The position numbers were made by a program, and so were the translations under genes. From Salinicola halophyticus (GTDB taxonomy: Bacteria > Pseudomonadota > Gammaproteobacteria > Pseudomonadales > Halomonadaceae): a DNA stretch of 64,000 bases. The stretch's first letter is position 1. Each line of letters begins with the position of its first letter. A model generated the notes under the pieces. That model ran no database searches. It had not been told where the DNA came from and worked only from the letters and a program-made list of their open reading frames with translations. The stretch lies in NCBI RefSeq assembly GCF_003206695.1, contig NZ_PZJN01000005.1:42483-106482 (forward strand). The letters are read 5' to 3'. This document shows, piece by piece, positions 35,267-45,200 of this stretch.

Positions 35267-35272
35267 AAATCC

Positions 35273-38152
35273 ATGAGCGACTACAAGCACACGTTGAATC
35301 TGCCATCGACCGACTTCCCCATGCGCGGCAATCTGCCGGCGCGGGAGCCGGGTCGAATTGCGCAGTGGAACGACATGAATCTCTACGCCAGGCTGCGGGA
35401 AGCGCGTCAGGGGCAAGAGCGGTTCGTCCTTCACGACGGCCCTCCCTATGCCAACGGCAGCATTCATATCGGTCACGCGGTCAACAAGCTGCTCAAGGAC
35501 TTCATCGTCCGCTCGAAGAATCTGGCCGGCTACGATGCTCCCTACGTGCCGGGCTGGGACTGCCATGGTCTGCCGATCGAACACAAGGTCGAGACCACTC
35601 ACGGCAAGCATCTGCCGGCCGACGAGGCGCGGGCACTGTGTCGTGAATACGCCGCGGCCCAGGTCGAGGTGCAGAAGGAAGGTTTCGTGCGTCTCGGCGT
35701 CCAGGGCGACTGGGACAACCCCTACCTGACCATGAACTTCGCCAATGAAGCCGGCGAAATTCGCGCGCTGGCCGAGATGGTCAAGGGCGGCTACGTGTTC
35801 AAGGGCCTGAAACCGGTCAACTGGTGCTTTGACTGCGGCTCGGCGCTGGCCGAAGCGGAGGTCGAGTATCAGGACAAGCAGTCCGACGCCATCGATGTCG
35901 CCTTTCCCAGCGCCGACGATGCCAAGCTGGCGGCGGCGTTCGGTCTCGACTCGCTGACCAAGCCGGCAGCGGCGGTGATCTGGACCACCACGCCCTGGAC
36001 CATCCCGGCCAATCAGGCGCTGAACGTTCATCCCGAATTCGTCTATGCGCTGGTCGATACCGGCGATCGCCTGCTGCTGCTGGCCGAAGAGCTGGTCGAG
36101 TCGTGCCTCGAACGCTTCGGCCTGCGCGGCGAGACCATTGCCACCGCGCCGGGCGCGAGTCTCGAAAACCTCGCTTTCCGGCATCCGCTGGCCGGGCTCG
36201 ATGCCGGCTTCGATCGGCTCTCGCCGGTCTATGTCGCGGATTACGTCGAGCTGGGTGCCGGTACCGGTATCGTTCACTCGGCGCCCGCCTATGGCGAAGA
36301 CGACTTTTATACCTGCCGCCAGTACGGCATGAGTTTCGACGAGATTCTCAACCCGGTGCAGAGCAACGGTGTCTATGCCGCTGATCTGCCGCTGTTCGGC
36401 GGGCAGATGATCTGGAAGGCCAATCCGCAGATCGTCGCCAAGCTGGAAGAGGCCGGCGCGCTGCCGGCCCACGAGAAGATCAACCACAGCTACATGCACT
36501 GCTGGCGCCACAAGTCACCGGTGATCTATCGCGCCACCGCCCAGTGGTTCGTGGGCATGGATCTCGAGGGCACCGATGGCAAGACGTTGCGCGACAAGGC
36601 GCTGGCCGGTGTCGATGCGACCGACTTCATCCCGGCCTGGGGCCAGGCGCGGCTGCACTCCATGATCGCCAATCGCCCGGACTGGTGCATCTCGCGTCAG
36701 CGCAACTGGGGCGTGCCGATCCCGTTCTTTCTCGACAAGGCCAGCGGCGAGCTGCATCCGCGCACGGTCGAATTGATGGAAACCGTCGCTCAGCGCGTCG
36801 AGCGCGACGGCATCGACGCCTGGTTCAAGCTCGATCCGAGCGAGCTACTGGGCGACGAGGCCGACGATTATGACAAGGTCACCGATACGCTCGACGTGTG
36901 GTTCGACTCCGGTACCACGCACTGGCACGTGCTGCGCGGCTCCCATGGCTCCGTTTTTCAAGGGCCGGGTTCTCGAGGCCCGGGTCACGACCAGGAGCCG
37001 GTCGCGGATCTGTATCTGGAAGGTTCGGATCAGCACCGCGGCTGGTTCCACTCGTCGCTGCTGACCGGCTGCGCCATCGATGGCCATCCGCCGTACCGAT
37101 CGCTGCTGACCCACGGTTTCACCGTTGACGAGAAGGGCCGCAAGATGTCCAAGTCATTGGGCAACGTGGTCGCGCCGCAGCAGGTGATGGACAAGCTGGG
37201 CGCCGACATCCTGCGGCTGTGGGTCGCCTCCACCGACTACTCCGGCGAGATGGCCGTCTCCGACGAGATCCTCAAGCGCACCGCTGACGTTTACCGCCGG
37301 ATTCGCAACACCTCCCGCTTCCTGCTCGGCAACCTGACCGGCTTCGAGCCGAGCCGCGACGCCGTGGCCTTCGACGACATGCTGGCGCTGGATCGCTGGG
37401 CGGTGGATCGCGCCGCCGAGCTGCAGGGGCGTATTCAGAAAGCCTACAGCGACTATCGTTTCCGTGATGTCTACCAGCAGGTTCACGACTTCTGCGCGCG
37501 GGACATGGGCGGTTTCTACCTCGACATCATCAAGGATCGTCAGTACACCACCCAGCCTGACTCGCTGGCGCGGCGAAGCTGTCAGACCGCGCTGTATCAT
37601 ATCGTCGAGGCGCTCTCGCGCTGGATCGCGCCGATCCTGTCGTTCACCGCCGAGGAGATCTACGAGAACATCCCCGGCGAGCGCGGCGAGAGCGTGCATC
37701 TGGAAACCTATTACGACGGGCTGAGCCAGCTGCCTGAAAATGCCGAGATGGGGCGGCAGTTCTGGGAGCAGGTGATCGCGGTCAAGCAGGCGGTCAACAA
37801 GCAGCTCGAGGACGCGCGTAACGCCGGCATCATCAAGGGCGCGCTGGATAGCGAAGTCACGCTCTACGTCGACGACTCGTTGAACGCGCTGCTGTCCCGG
37901 TTCCAGGACGAGCTGCGTTTCGTGCTGATTACCTCGGAGGCGACGCTCGCGCCGCTGGAGAAAGCGGGCGATGCCAGGGCCACCGAGCTCGAGGGTCTCA
38001 AGGTCGCGGTGCGCATGAGTCCGTACGAAAAAGACGAGCGCAGCTGGGAACGTCGTCCTGATGTGGGTGCGAATTCCGAGTACCCCACACTGTCGGCGCG
38101 CTCGATCGCCAACCTGCCTGACGGCCCGGGCGAGGTACGCCGCTTTGCCTGA
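35273..38152 (+). CDS. ileS: Isoleucyl-tRNA synthetase, with degenerate C-terminal zinc site
   Basis: Charges tRNA-Ile. 959 residues from [19 protein letters not shown], slightly longer than E. coli IleS (~938). Intact class I signatures: HVGH-equivalent [15 protein letters not shown] (~58-72), the editing domain with [35 protein letters not shown] (~583-599) and [10 protein letters not shown] (~625-634). Two oddities. A [12 protein letters not shown] insertion near residue 565 comes from a 15-base tandem duplication. The four C-terminal zinc-ligand cysteines of E. coli-type IleS are replaced by D921, S924, S941 and S944 with identical spacing, while the flanking sequence and the terminal GEVRRFA are retained. 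Part of ribF-ileS-lspA. Confidence 0.96.
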   Translation: MSDYKHTLNLPSTDFPMRGNLPAREPGRIAQWNDMNLYARLREARQGQERFVLHDGPPYANGSIHIGHAVNKLLKDFIVRSKNLAGYDAPYVPGWDCHGLPIEHKVETTHGKHLPADEARALCREYAAAQVEVQKEGFVRLGVQGDWDNPYLTMNFANEAGEIRALAEMVKGGYVFKGLKPVNWCFDCGSALAEAEVEYQDKQSDAIDVAFPSADDAKLAAAFGLDSLTKPAAAVIWTTTPWTIPANQALNVHPEFVYALVDTGDRLLLLAEELVESCLERFGLRGETIATAPGASLENLAFRHPLAGLDAGFDRLSPVYVADYVELGAGTGIVHSAPAYGEDDFYTCRQYGMSFDEILNPVQSNGVYAADLPLFGGQMIWKANPQIVAKLEEAGALPAHEKINHSYMHCWRHKSPVIYRATAQWFVGMDLEGTDGKTLRDKALAGVDATDFIPAWGQARLHSMIANRPDWCISRQRNWGVPIPFFLDKASGELHPRTVELMETVAQRVERDGIDAWFKLDPSELLGDEADDYDKVTDTLDVWFDSGTTHWHVLRGSHGSVFQGPGSRGPGHDQEPVADLYLEGSDQHRGWFHSSLLTGCAIDGHPPYRSLLTHGFTVDEKGRKMSKSLGNVVAPQQVMDKLGADILRLWVASTDYSGEMAVSDEILKRTADVYRRIRNTSRFLLGNLTGFEPSRDAVAFDDMLALDRWAVDRAAELQGRIQKAYSDYRFRDVYQQVHDFCARDMGGFYLDIIKDRQYTTQPDSLARRSCQTALYHIVEALSRWIAPILSFTAEEIYENIPGERGESVHLETYYDGLSQLPENAEMGRQFWEQVIAVKQAVNKQLEDARNAGIIKGALDSEVTLYVDDSLNALLSRFQDELRFVLITSEATLAPLEKAGDARATELEGLKVAVRMSPYEKDERSWERRPDVGANSEYPTLSARSIANLPDGPGEVRRFA

Positions 38153-38180
38153 TTCCGCGTCTCATCAACCCACTGAGCGG

Positions 38181-38753
38181 ATGCATCGACCGCTGCGTTG
38201 GCTATGGCTGTCGCTGGCGGTCATCGCGCTCGACCTCGGGATCAAGGCGCTGGCCTCGGCCCATCTCGACTACGGCCGGCCGCTGGAAGTGCTGCCGATC
38301 TTCAATCTGACGCTGCTGCACAACACCGGCGCAGCGTTCAGCTTTCTGGCCGAACATGCGGGCTGGCAGCGCTGGCTGTTCGCGCTGATCGCCATCGGTG
38401 CCAGTATCGGTCTGACGGTGTGGCTGTCGAAACTGAAGCGTGGCGAGACGCTCACCGCGATCTCGCTGACGTTGGTCATCGGCGGCGCCATCGGCAACCT
38501 CTATGATCGGCTGGTGCACGGCTACGTGGTCGACTATCTGTCGTTCCATTGGGGCGATTGGTACTACCCGGCATTCAATCTGGCCGACACCGCGATCACG
38601 CTGGGCGCGGTCGGTCTGGTGTTGCAGTCGCTGTTCGAGTCGCGGCGGCCGAAAGCCTCTCCCGCCGGCCAGGACAAATCTTCTTCGGCTGATTCTTCTT
38701 CAGCTGATAAATCTTCTTCGACGGATTCTTCTTCGACCCGAGGTGACTCATGA
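38181..38753 (+). CDS. lspA: Lipoprotein signal peptidase (signal peptidase II)
   Basis: Aspartic protease of the inner membrane that cleaves prolipoprotein signal peptides. 190 residues from MHRPLRWLWLSL; a TTG at 38145, overlapping the ileS stop, is an alternative start giving a PDSASHQ leader. Four membrane helices; the catalytic aspartates are in GGAIGNLYDRLVHGYVVDY and PAFNLADTAIT. The last ~30 residues are a Ser/Asp/Lys-rich tail built from a repeated SSSAD/SSSTD unit (33-base DNA repeat), absent from E. coli LspA. The stop overlaps the fkpB start (ATGA). Confidence 0.95.
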   Translation: MHRPLRWLWLSLAVIALDLGIKALASAHLDYGRPLEVLPIFNLTLLHNTGAAFSFLAEHAGWQRWLFALIAIGASIGLTVWLSKLKRGETLTAISLTLVIGGAIGNLYDRLVHGYVVDYLSFHWGDWYYPAFNLADTAITLGAVGLVLQSLFESRRPKASPAGQDKSSSADSSSADKSSSTDSSSTRGDS

Positions 38754-39217
38754 GCGAGAACGGCCACCACGACGATCACGACTACCGCGTCGGCGACGGC
38801 ATGGAAGTCACCCTGCACTTCACGGTGAAACTCGAGGACGGTGAAGTGGTCGATTCGACCCGTGACAAGCAGCCGGCCACGTTTCAGCTCGGCGACGGCA
38901 ACCTGCCGCCGGGCTTCGAGGCGCCACTGAAAGGTATGGTCGCCGGCGATACCGGGGCCTACGAGATCACGCCGGAACACGCCTTCGGTCAGCACAACCC
39001 GCAGAACGTGCAGCGTCTCTCCCGCGACAGCTTCGAAGAGGCGGTGGAGCCGGGCACGGTGATGTCGTTCGCCGACGCTGCCGGCGGCGAAGTGCCCGGC
39101 GTCATCGCCAGCGTCGACGAGCGACATGTCGAGGTCGACTTCAATCATCCGCTGGCAGGGCGTACCCTGACCTTCGAGGTGGAGATTCTGGCAGTGAAGC
39201 CGGCGACGACTCACTGA
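38750..39217 (+). CDS. fkpB: FKBP-type peptidyl-prolyl isomerase (SlpA/FkpB)
   Basis: 155-residue cytosolic FKBP of the SlyD/SlpA class: VTLHFTVKLEDGEVVDSTRD (~22-41), the FKBP core around PATFQLGDGNLPPGFEAPL, the insert-in-flap domain (YEITPEHAFGQHNPQNVQRL) and a closing HPLAGRTLTFEVEIL strand. A His-rich start (ENGHHDDHDYR) may bind metal. No SlyD-type long C-terminal His/Cys tail. Coupled to lspA by ATGA and 51 bases before ispH, the conserved lspA-fkpB-ispH order. Confidence 0.95.
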   Translation: MSENGHHDDHDYRVGDGMEVTLHFTVKLEDGEVVDSTRDKQPATFQLGDGNLPPGFEAPLKGMVAGDTGAYEITPEHAFGQHNPQNVQRLSRDSFEEAVEPGTVMSFADAAGGEVPGVIASVDERHVEVDFNHPLAGRTLTFEVEILAVKPATTH

Positions 39218-39268
39218 AATCCAGCTTCGTTTTCACCACCAGATTCGAGCGTATTAAGCGAGGTCGCC

Positions 39269-40240
39269 ATGTCAAAGGTTCCCATGCAAATCAAGCTGGC
39301 CAATCCCCGCGGTTTCTGTGCCGGCGTCGACCGCGCCATCGACATCGTCAATCGTGCGCTCGACGTCTTCGGACCGCCCATCTACGTCCGCCACGAAGTC
39401 GTGCACAACCGCTTCGTGGTCGATTCGCTGCGCGAGCGCGGCGCGGTCTTCGTCGAAGAACTGCATGAAGTACCTGACGACGTCATCGTGATCTTTTCCG
39501 CGCATGGCGTTTCCCGTGCCGTGCAGCTGGAAGCCGAAAATCGCGGTCTCAAAATCTTCGATGCCACCTGCCCGCTGGTGACCAAGGTGCACATGGAAGT
39601 GCTGCGCTACGCCAAGCGCGGCCAGGAATGTGTTCTGATCGGTCATGCCGGGCATCCGGAGGTCGAGGGCACCATGGGGCGCTACGACGACAGCCACGGC
39701 GGCTCGATCTATCTGGTCGAGGATGAAGAGGACGTCGCCAGGCTACCGGTACGCGATCCTTCGCGACTGGCATTCGTTACCCAGACCACGCTGTCGATGG
39801 ACGATACCGCCAAGGTGATCGCTGCGCTGCGCGAGCACTTTCCCCAGATACAGGGGCCGCGCAACGACGATATCTGCTATGCCACCCAGAATCGCCAGGA
39901 TGCCGTGCGCGAACTGGCGGCAGACTCCCAGCTGGTGCTGGTGGTGGGTAGCGTCAACAGCTCCAATTCCAACCGGCTGCGCGAGCTCTCCGAACGCATC
40001 GGTACGCCGGCCTACCTGATCGACGACGCCGAACAGATCGAGCCGAGCTGGCTCGACGGTGTCGAGACCATCGGGATCACGGCGGGCGCCAGCGCCCCGG
40101 AAGTGCTGGTCAAGGGCGTCATCGACAAACTGCAGGCATTGGGCGCCAGCGTGCCGGAAGAGCTGTCCGGGCGCGCCGAAACCATCACCTTCTCCATGCC
40201 GCGCGAACTGCGTGAACGCGTGATTACCAGCGAAGTATGA
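39269..40240 (+). CDS. ispH: 4-hydroxy-3-methylbut-2-enyl diphosphate reductase
   Basis: Final enzyme of the MEP isoprenoid pathway, an Fe-S protein giving IPP and DMAPP. 323 residues. Cluster-ligating cysteines in [16 protein letters not shown] (C18), [11 protein letters not shown] (~C103) and [11 protein letters not shown] (~C204); the substrate-binding HEVVHN, [13 protein letters not shown] ([13 protein letters not shown]) and [12 protein letters not shown] are intact. GCGAGG sits 5 bases before the first ATG; a second ATG five codons later is possible. IspB at 27126 uses its products. Last gene of the ribF cluster. Confidence 0.97.
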   Translation: MSKVPMQIKLANPRGFCAGVDRAIDIVNRALDVFGPPIYVRHEVVHNRFVVDSLRERGAVFVEELHEVPDDVIVIFSAHGVSRAVQLEAENRGLKIFDATCPLVTKVHMEVLRYAKRGQECVLIGHAGHPEVEGTMGRYDDSHGGSIYLVEDEEDVARLPVRDPSRLAFVTQTTLSMDDTAKVIAALREHFPQIQGPRNDDICYATQNRQDAVRELAADSQLVLVVGSVNSSNSNRLRELSERIGTPAYLIDDAEQIEPSWLDGVETIGITAGASAPEVLVKGVIDKLQALGASVPEELSGRAETITFSMPRELRERVITSEV

Positions 40241-40289
40241 CGACCGCTAAATCTTCTTAGCCTGAAGCCGATATAGGGTAAACGAATGT

Positions 40290-40315
40290 AACTGGTCGGG
40301 TTGTCTCGGCCAGTT
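40290..40315 (+). repeat. Hairpin between ispH and pilV
   Basis: AACTGGTCGGG (40290-40300), loop TTGT, CTCGGCCAGTT (40305-40315): an 11-base stem with two G-U pairs. No T-run follows, so a Rho-dependent end or mRNA stabiliser is as likely as termination. The pilV leader starts just beyond. Confidence 0.55.
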
Positions 40316-40371
40316 CACGAACCCTTATCGGCCGCTCCTACCGCGGCTGCGAACCTGGTGCGGGGTCTCGC

Positions 40372-40914
40372 GTGTCCGCTGTCCCATCCCGACGTCTGAT
40401 ATCGAAGTCGAGCGAACGTCTGTCGATCCCTTATGCCGGTTTTGGCAGGCATGAGTGCGGCGTCACATTGATCGAATCCTTGATTGCGCTGCTCGTCCTG
40501 AGTATTGCGCTGCTGGGCGTGGCCAGTCTGCAACTGTTCACGCAGAAAGAGGAGATCGACGCCCGCTGGCGTTCGATAGCCGTCGCCATGAGCGGCACGC
40601 TCATCGAGCAGCTGCGCATCGACCCGGTGGCGGTCGAAAAGCTCGCCATCAACGGCAACGCGCTCAGCGGTTGCGATGCGACCAATCAGTGGCTGTGCAA
40701 CCTGATCGGAGATTGGCAATCGCTGGCCGAAGAACAGTTGCCCAATGTGGTCACGCAGTTGCAGATCGAAGGGCAGACCGATGACTTGATGATGGCCACC
40801 GTGTCGATCGTCTGGCAGCGTGTAGCCAGCGACTCACCCGTGACCGCATGCAGACCGCAGGACGGCACGCTGATCGACGGCGGCGGCTGTATCCGCGTGG
40901 AAACGGCGCTATGA
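40372..40914 (+). CDS. pilV: Type IV pilus minor pilin PilV
   Basis: 180-residue prepilin-like protein. From a GTG start a ~30-residue basic leader ends in HECG, cleaved before VTLIESLIALLVLSIALLGV, a type III prepilin helix with the conserved Glu5 (Val instead of the usual Phe at +1). The C-terminal globular domain has four cysteines (CDATNQWLCN; CRPQ; CIRVETAL). It primes pilus assembly with PilW, PilX and PilY1. Overlaps pilW by ATGA. No better start with a ribosome-binding site is visible. Confidence 0.88.
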   Translation: MSAVPSRRLISKSSERLSIPYAGFGRHECGVTLIESLIALLVLSIALLGVASLQLFTQKEEIDARWRSIAVAMSGTLIEQLRIDPVAVEKLAINGNALSGCDATNQWLCNLIGDWQSLAEEQLPNVVTQLQIEGQTDDLMMATVSIVWQRVASDSPVTACRPQDGTLIDGGGCIRVETAL

Positions 40915-41699
40915 CGGGCTCGCCGACAATCCGGGCTTTGCCACGCGCTCAAGCGGGTATCAGCTTGATCGAGCTGATGGTCGCCATGGTCATCGGCCTG
41001 ATGCTGGTACTGATGGTGACCAGCTACCTGATTTCGAGCCGACAGAGCTATCAGACCTCGATGGCTAACGTGGATGTGCAAGATGCCCGCCGCTTCGCGC
41101 TCAGTGTCGTTCAGCAGCAGCTGTGGATGACGGGGTACAGCGACAGTTGGGAAGATTTCGATGTCACTTTCCCCGCCTATGACGGCTCGCACAGCGAAGT
41201 GCCGAATTTTGCGACGGCGCAACTCGTTGCTTCCACCGAAGACGGTGATGTCTGGGTGCGCTACCGGGCGCCCGAGCTGACGAATCAGCCGTTGACCCAC
41301 TGCGACGGTACGAACTTCGCGCGTAGTGCGACTGGCGATGACGACTCGATCGCCATGACGCGGCTCTATCTCGACGGCCATACCCTGCGCTGCAAGGTCT
41401 ACTTCAGTGATGGAGGAGATCCCCACAACTCGCTGCCGCTGCTCAACGACGTCGACGCATTGCAATGGCGCTATCTCGATGACTCGGATCAGTGGCAAGT
41501 GCAATCCAGCGTGAAGGACTGGCACTCGATCAAGGCCATTCAGATGCAATTGATCCTGGCGTCGAGCGAATCCACCGGCAGTCGTTTCGAACAGCAGTTC
41601 ACGTGGGGCGATGCCACCGTCAGCTTCGACGACGGCAAGGCTCGTTCGCTGGTCAGTCTGACGACAGCGTTGCGTAATCTGCCGGAGGCCGCCCAGTGA
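40911..41699 (+). CDS. pilW: Type IV pilus minor pilin PilW
   Basis: 262 residues. The prepilin leader MTGSPTIRALPRAQAG is cleaved before ISLIELMVAMVIGLMLVLMV (Glu5 present), followed by SRQSYQTSMANVDVQDARRFALSV, typical of PilW, where the first helix continues into an exposed domain. It is part of the PilVWX-FimU priming complex at the pilus tip. Start defined by the ATGA overlap with pilV; the stop overlaps the pilX start. No autonomous promoter is seen. Confidence 0.92.
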   Translation: MTGSPTIRALPRAQAGISLIELMVAMVIGLMLVLMVTSYLISSRQSYQTSMANVDVQDARRFALSVVQQQLWMTGYSDSWEDFDVTFPAYDGSHSEVPNFATAQLVASTEDGDVWVRYRAPELTNQPLTHCDGTNFARSATGDDDSIAMTRLYLDGHTLRCKVYFSDGGDPHNSLPLLNDVDALQWRYLDDSDQWQVQSSVKDWHSIKAIQMQLILASSESTGSRFEQQFTWGDATVSFDDGKARSLVSLTTALRNLPEAAQ

Positions 41700-42268
41700 C
41701 TCGATCCGGCCCCCCCCGCGGCAATCAACGCGGCGCAGCGCTACTGATAACGCTGATACTGGTTGCGTTGATTTCACTGCTGGCATTCGGCGCCAGTCAG
41801 GCAACGCGAACGCAGCAACAGCTCGCCACCAACGAAGCCGCAAGTCAGATCGCCTTTCAAGGCGCTGAAGCTGGGCTGCGTGCGGCAGAGCGAGAGATCG
41901 CCGAGGCGGATGATCTGGCGCTGTTCTGTAATACGGGGAGCTCGCGCTACGCGATTACTACTGAAACGGAACTGTTCAACGATGACCACTGGAAATCGCT
42001 GGAAGCCGCCGAATCAGAGGCTCTTCACGGTGCAGCGGTGGACTTCTCGCTGTACGACAGTGCTAGCGGCGATTTCATGCCCGCGCCGAGATATCTGGTC
42101 GGGTGCATCGATGCCAATCTGGTAGATAGCTATCTGGACTCCGAGTCTGCAGAGGTCGGTAAGAATACCGTCACTCTGGAGCCTCGTTACTTCTTCCGCG
42201 TCTTCAGTATCGGTTTTGGTCCTGGTGGCGCGATGCGAAAGCGACTGGAGGCTCGGTATGTCTTCTAG
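41696..42268 (+). CDS. pilX: Type IV pilus minor pilin PilX
   Basis: 190 residues, GTG start overlapping the pilW stop. The PilX N-terminal domain is recognisable: NQRGAALLITLILVALISLL with the prepilin Gly before the hydrophobic helix but no Glu5 (position occupied by Ile), as is usual for PilX/GspK-like tip subunits. The helix is followed by SQATRTQQQLATNEAASQIA. Two cysteines (C79 and C142) may form the D-region disulfide. Its end overlaps the pilY1 start by 11 bases. Confidence 0.9.
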   Translation: MTRSGPPRGNQRGAALLITLILVALISLLAFGASQATRTQQQLATNEAASQIAFQGAEAGLRAAEREIAEADDLALFCNTGSSRYAITTETELFNDDHWKSLEAAESEALHGAAVDFSLYDSASGDFMPAPRYLVGCIDANLVDSYLDSESAEVGKNTVTLEPRYFFRVFSIGFGPGGAMRKRLEARYVF

Positions 42269-45200
42269 ATCATGGCTGTTGGGATTCACTCTGAGCCTGT
42301 TGATATCGTCGGCGATGGCCGCCGACGAGCTTGCCCACGTTATCCCGCCTGGTACGCAGACCGATGCCAAGCCTCGCAGCATGATCGTGATGTCCAATGA
42401 TCACCAATGGTTCGCCAAAGCCTACAGCGATTGGTCCGATATCGACGGTGACGGCATTATCGATACGACCTACAAGGAGAGTATCGAGTACTACGGCTAT
42501 TTCGACAGTCAAGGATGCTACCAATACGACGATGGCCTGGCCGGTGGTGCGTTCGAGCGCGTCGGCGACGCTTCCAGCGAGAGTTACGCCTGCACGGGAA
42601 ACAAGTCGTGGAGCGGGAATCTGTTGAATTGGGCGACGATGTCTCGCATCGATGTGATCCGCAAAGCACTCTACGGTGGCAAGCGTTATCGAGACAATAC
42701 GACGGAATCGACGATTCTCGAACGTGCTTTCCTGCCGATGGACAAACACAGCTTCAGCAAGATACTGACAGACCAGAGCGTCATCAATCGCAACACGCCC
42801 TTCAATGGCGATACGTTGACGTTCTGCAACACGACCTACCATCCGCGGGAATACATATTTTCCGGTAGTGTCACTTCCGATAAATCCCCGCCTTTAATTC
42901 GCGTAGCAACGGGCAACGAGTCGAGCGACAAGATTGGCTGGCCTCGATGGGGAAATACCGAAACATGGCAATGCCCGTGGCGCGACGAAAGGAGCAACTG
43001 GAGCGATTTTCCCTATCGCGACGATGCCGGGTCTTTCGAGTATCGGGCCCGGGTCGCCGTTTGCGACGATCCGATTGGAGAAGACCGGGAAGACTGCCGT
43101 CGTTATCCGGGATCCGCGTATGCGAAGCCGACTGGCCTGTTGCATCGGTATGCCGGGGACATAGAATTCGGTCTTTTTACCGGGTCTTATCAAAACAACA
43201 AGAGGGGTGGAGTACTACGTGCCAATTTTGCCGATTTTGACCGCGAGATAGCCGATACGGGTATTTTCAATTATCACGACCCCGATTTTGGAGTTAACCA
43301 CAATGGCGGGATACAAAGCGGTATCGTCAGCAACCTGGACGCGCTGAGGATCGCTCGATACAGCTACGAGCGTGGCTTTTATGATCACAACCCCGGGGGT
43401 GATGAATGTCCCTACGGCCGCACAGGTCCTTTTGCCAACGGGAAATGCTCCAATTGGGGGAATCCGTTGGCAGAAATCGGTCTGGAATCACTCCGGTATA
43501 TCGCCGGAGAGCCCCTGCCAACCACCGATTTTTCCGTCGGTGAGGGTGATGTCGAAGAGAAATTCATCGCCGGATTGACCTCGCCAAAATGGAGTAATTC
43601 GACCAACGACAAATGGTGTGCAGTCAATTCGATGCTACTGATCAATGGCAGCGAAATTTCCTATGACAGTGACGATCTCGATCAAGCCAATGCCAGTCTG
43701 GTCAGTGCCGCCGGTATTACGTCGGAGACCGATGCCATTGGACGCGCAGAAGGGCTCGGCGGTCGATACTTCGTTGGCCAGACCGCCGCGAGCGCGGGTA
43801 CGGGAACGGACAAGTACTGCACGGCCAAGACCATCGGTGGCTTGAGCAATGTCAGAGGCATCTGCCCGACAGCGCCCGGTCTCGAGGGGAGTTACAACAT
43901 TGCCGGTCTGGCCAAATTCGCTCATGACCACACCGTGATCCGGAGTGGGGATGGGAGGGCAGGACGCAAGATCGATACCTACGCCGTGCAGTTAGCGTCG
44001 AATGTGCCCGTCGTCACGATTCCGGGCCAGGGGGTCTCGATCATTCCGGCGTGCGTCAATACGCAGAAGATTGATCCAGCCAGCGGCAGTGCGGGCCCGC
44101 CAGGCGTCAAGGGGCGTTGCGCTATCGTCGACTTCCAGGTCAGCCAGGCCGCCGATGGTCAAAGCGGCTACTTCGATGCGACCTGGGAGGATTCGGAAGC
44201 TGGCGGGGACTACGACCTCGATGTCAAAGTGCGTATCAATTACGACGTCGAAGGTGAGCGGCTCCACATGACGACGAGGATTCTCCAGGCAGCGGCGTCG
44301 GAGACACTGGGATTGGGCTATGTACTTAGTGGGACCAACGGCAGATACGGTGTCGAGTCTCGGGCCGGACAGATCGTGGTTAACGATAGCGATGGCTTCA
44401 ACGTTCACCAGGGAATCAACCAGTACTGGAATGACTACCCAGAATCGATGTGTCCCAGATCGGCGCCATGCAGTAGCTGGGATGCGTCGTCAGCGGCCTA
44501 TCGTATTGGTGGCAGCGGTCAGGGCCAGTCGCTGCGACCGCCGCTCTTTTACGCGGCGAAGTATGGCAACGCGGCGGGGGCCGACGCTTACTTCGAGGTC
44601 AATCGTATCGGCGATCTGGCCGGTCAGCTTCAAGCACTGCTGGACGATGTGATTGCGAGTCGTAGCCGCTCGGGCGCAGGTGGTGCGATGGGATACGAAG
44701 GGGATATCGACGGCAGCCTGTTCCAAACGTTCTACAACTACGACAACGATACGGGATGGGCTGGGGACGTGCGCCAGTTCAAGGTGGATGATGACGGCCG
44801 GGTAACTTCCGGCTGGTCCGCGCAGGACCGATTGTCCGCCAACCCGGGAGATCGGCAGTTGATCTTCCGGAACACCGGCGGCCGGGGTGTCGAATTCTCC
44901 GAATCCACTCTCATGGCCGACGGTACGTTGGACAGAGCGCAAATCACTGCGCTAATCGCTCATTATGACAAGGGGAAACTGGGAGATATCGTGGGTTCGA
45001 CGCCAGCCTTGGCCGGTGTACCGAATACCTATTACGTGCCTGAAGACAATGACGTTTCCTACACCGATTTCCGAACGCAATACCGGAACCGCAATGCCAT
45101 GCTTTATGTCGGCGGCAACGACGGGATGCTGCATGCTTTCGACGCCAAGACCGGCCGAGAGCGTTTCGGGTACATTCCGGGCCTGTTGCTTTCCCAGCTT

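Noticed and set aside
35175..35272. T-box riboswitch ahead of ileS
   Set aside because: Only 98 bases, no T-box or specifier loop sequence, and such elements are not expected in gammaproteobacteria; the region is tandem repeats.
34964..36511. 515-codon minus-strand frame across the ribF-ileS junction
   Set aside because: Spans two real genes and the repeat-filled spacer on the other strand; no protein family recognised.
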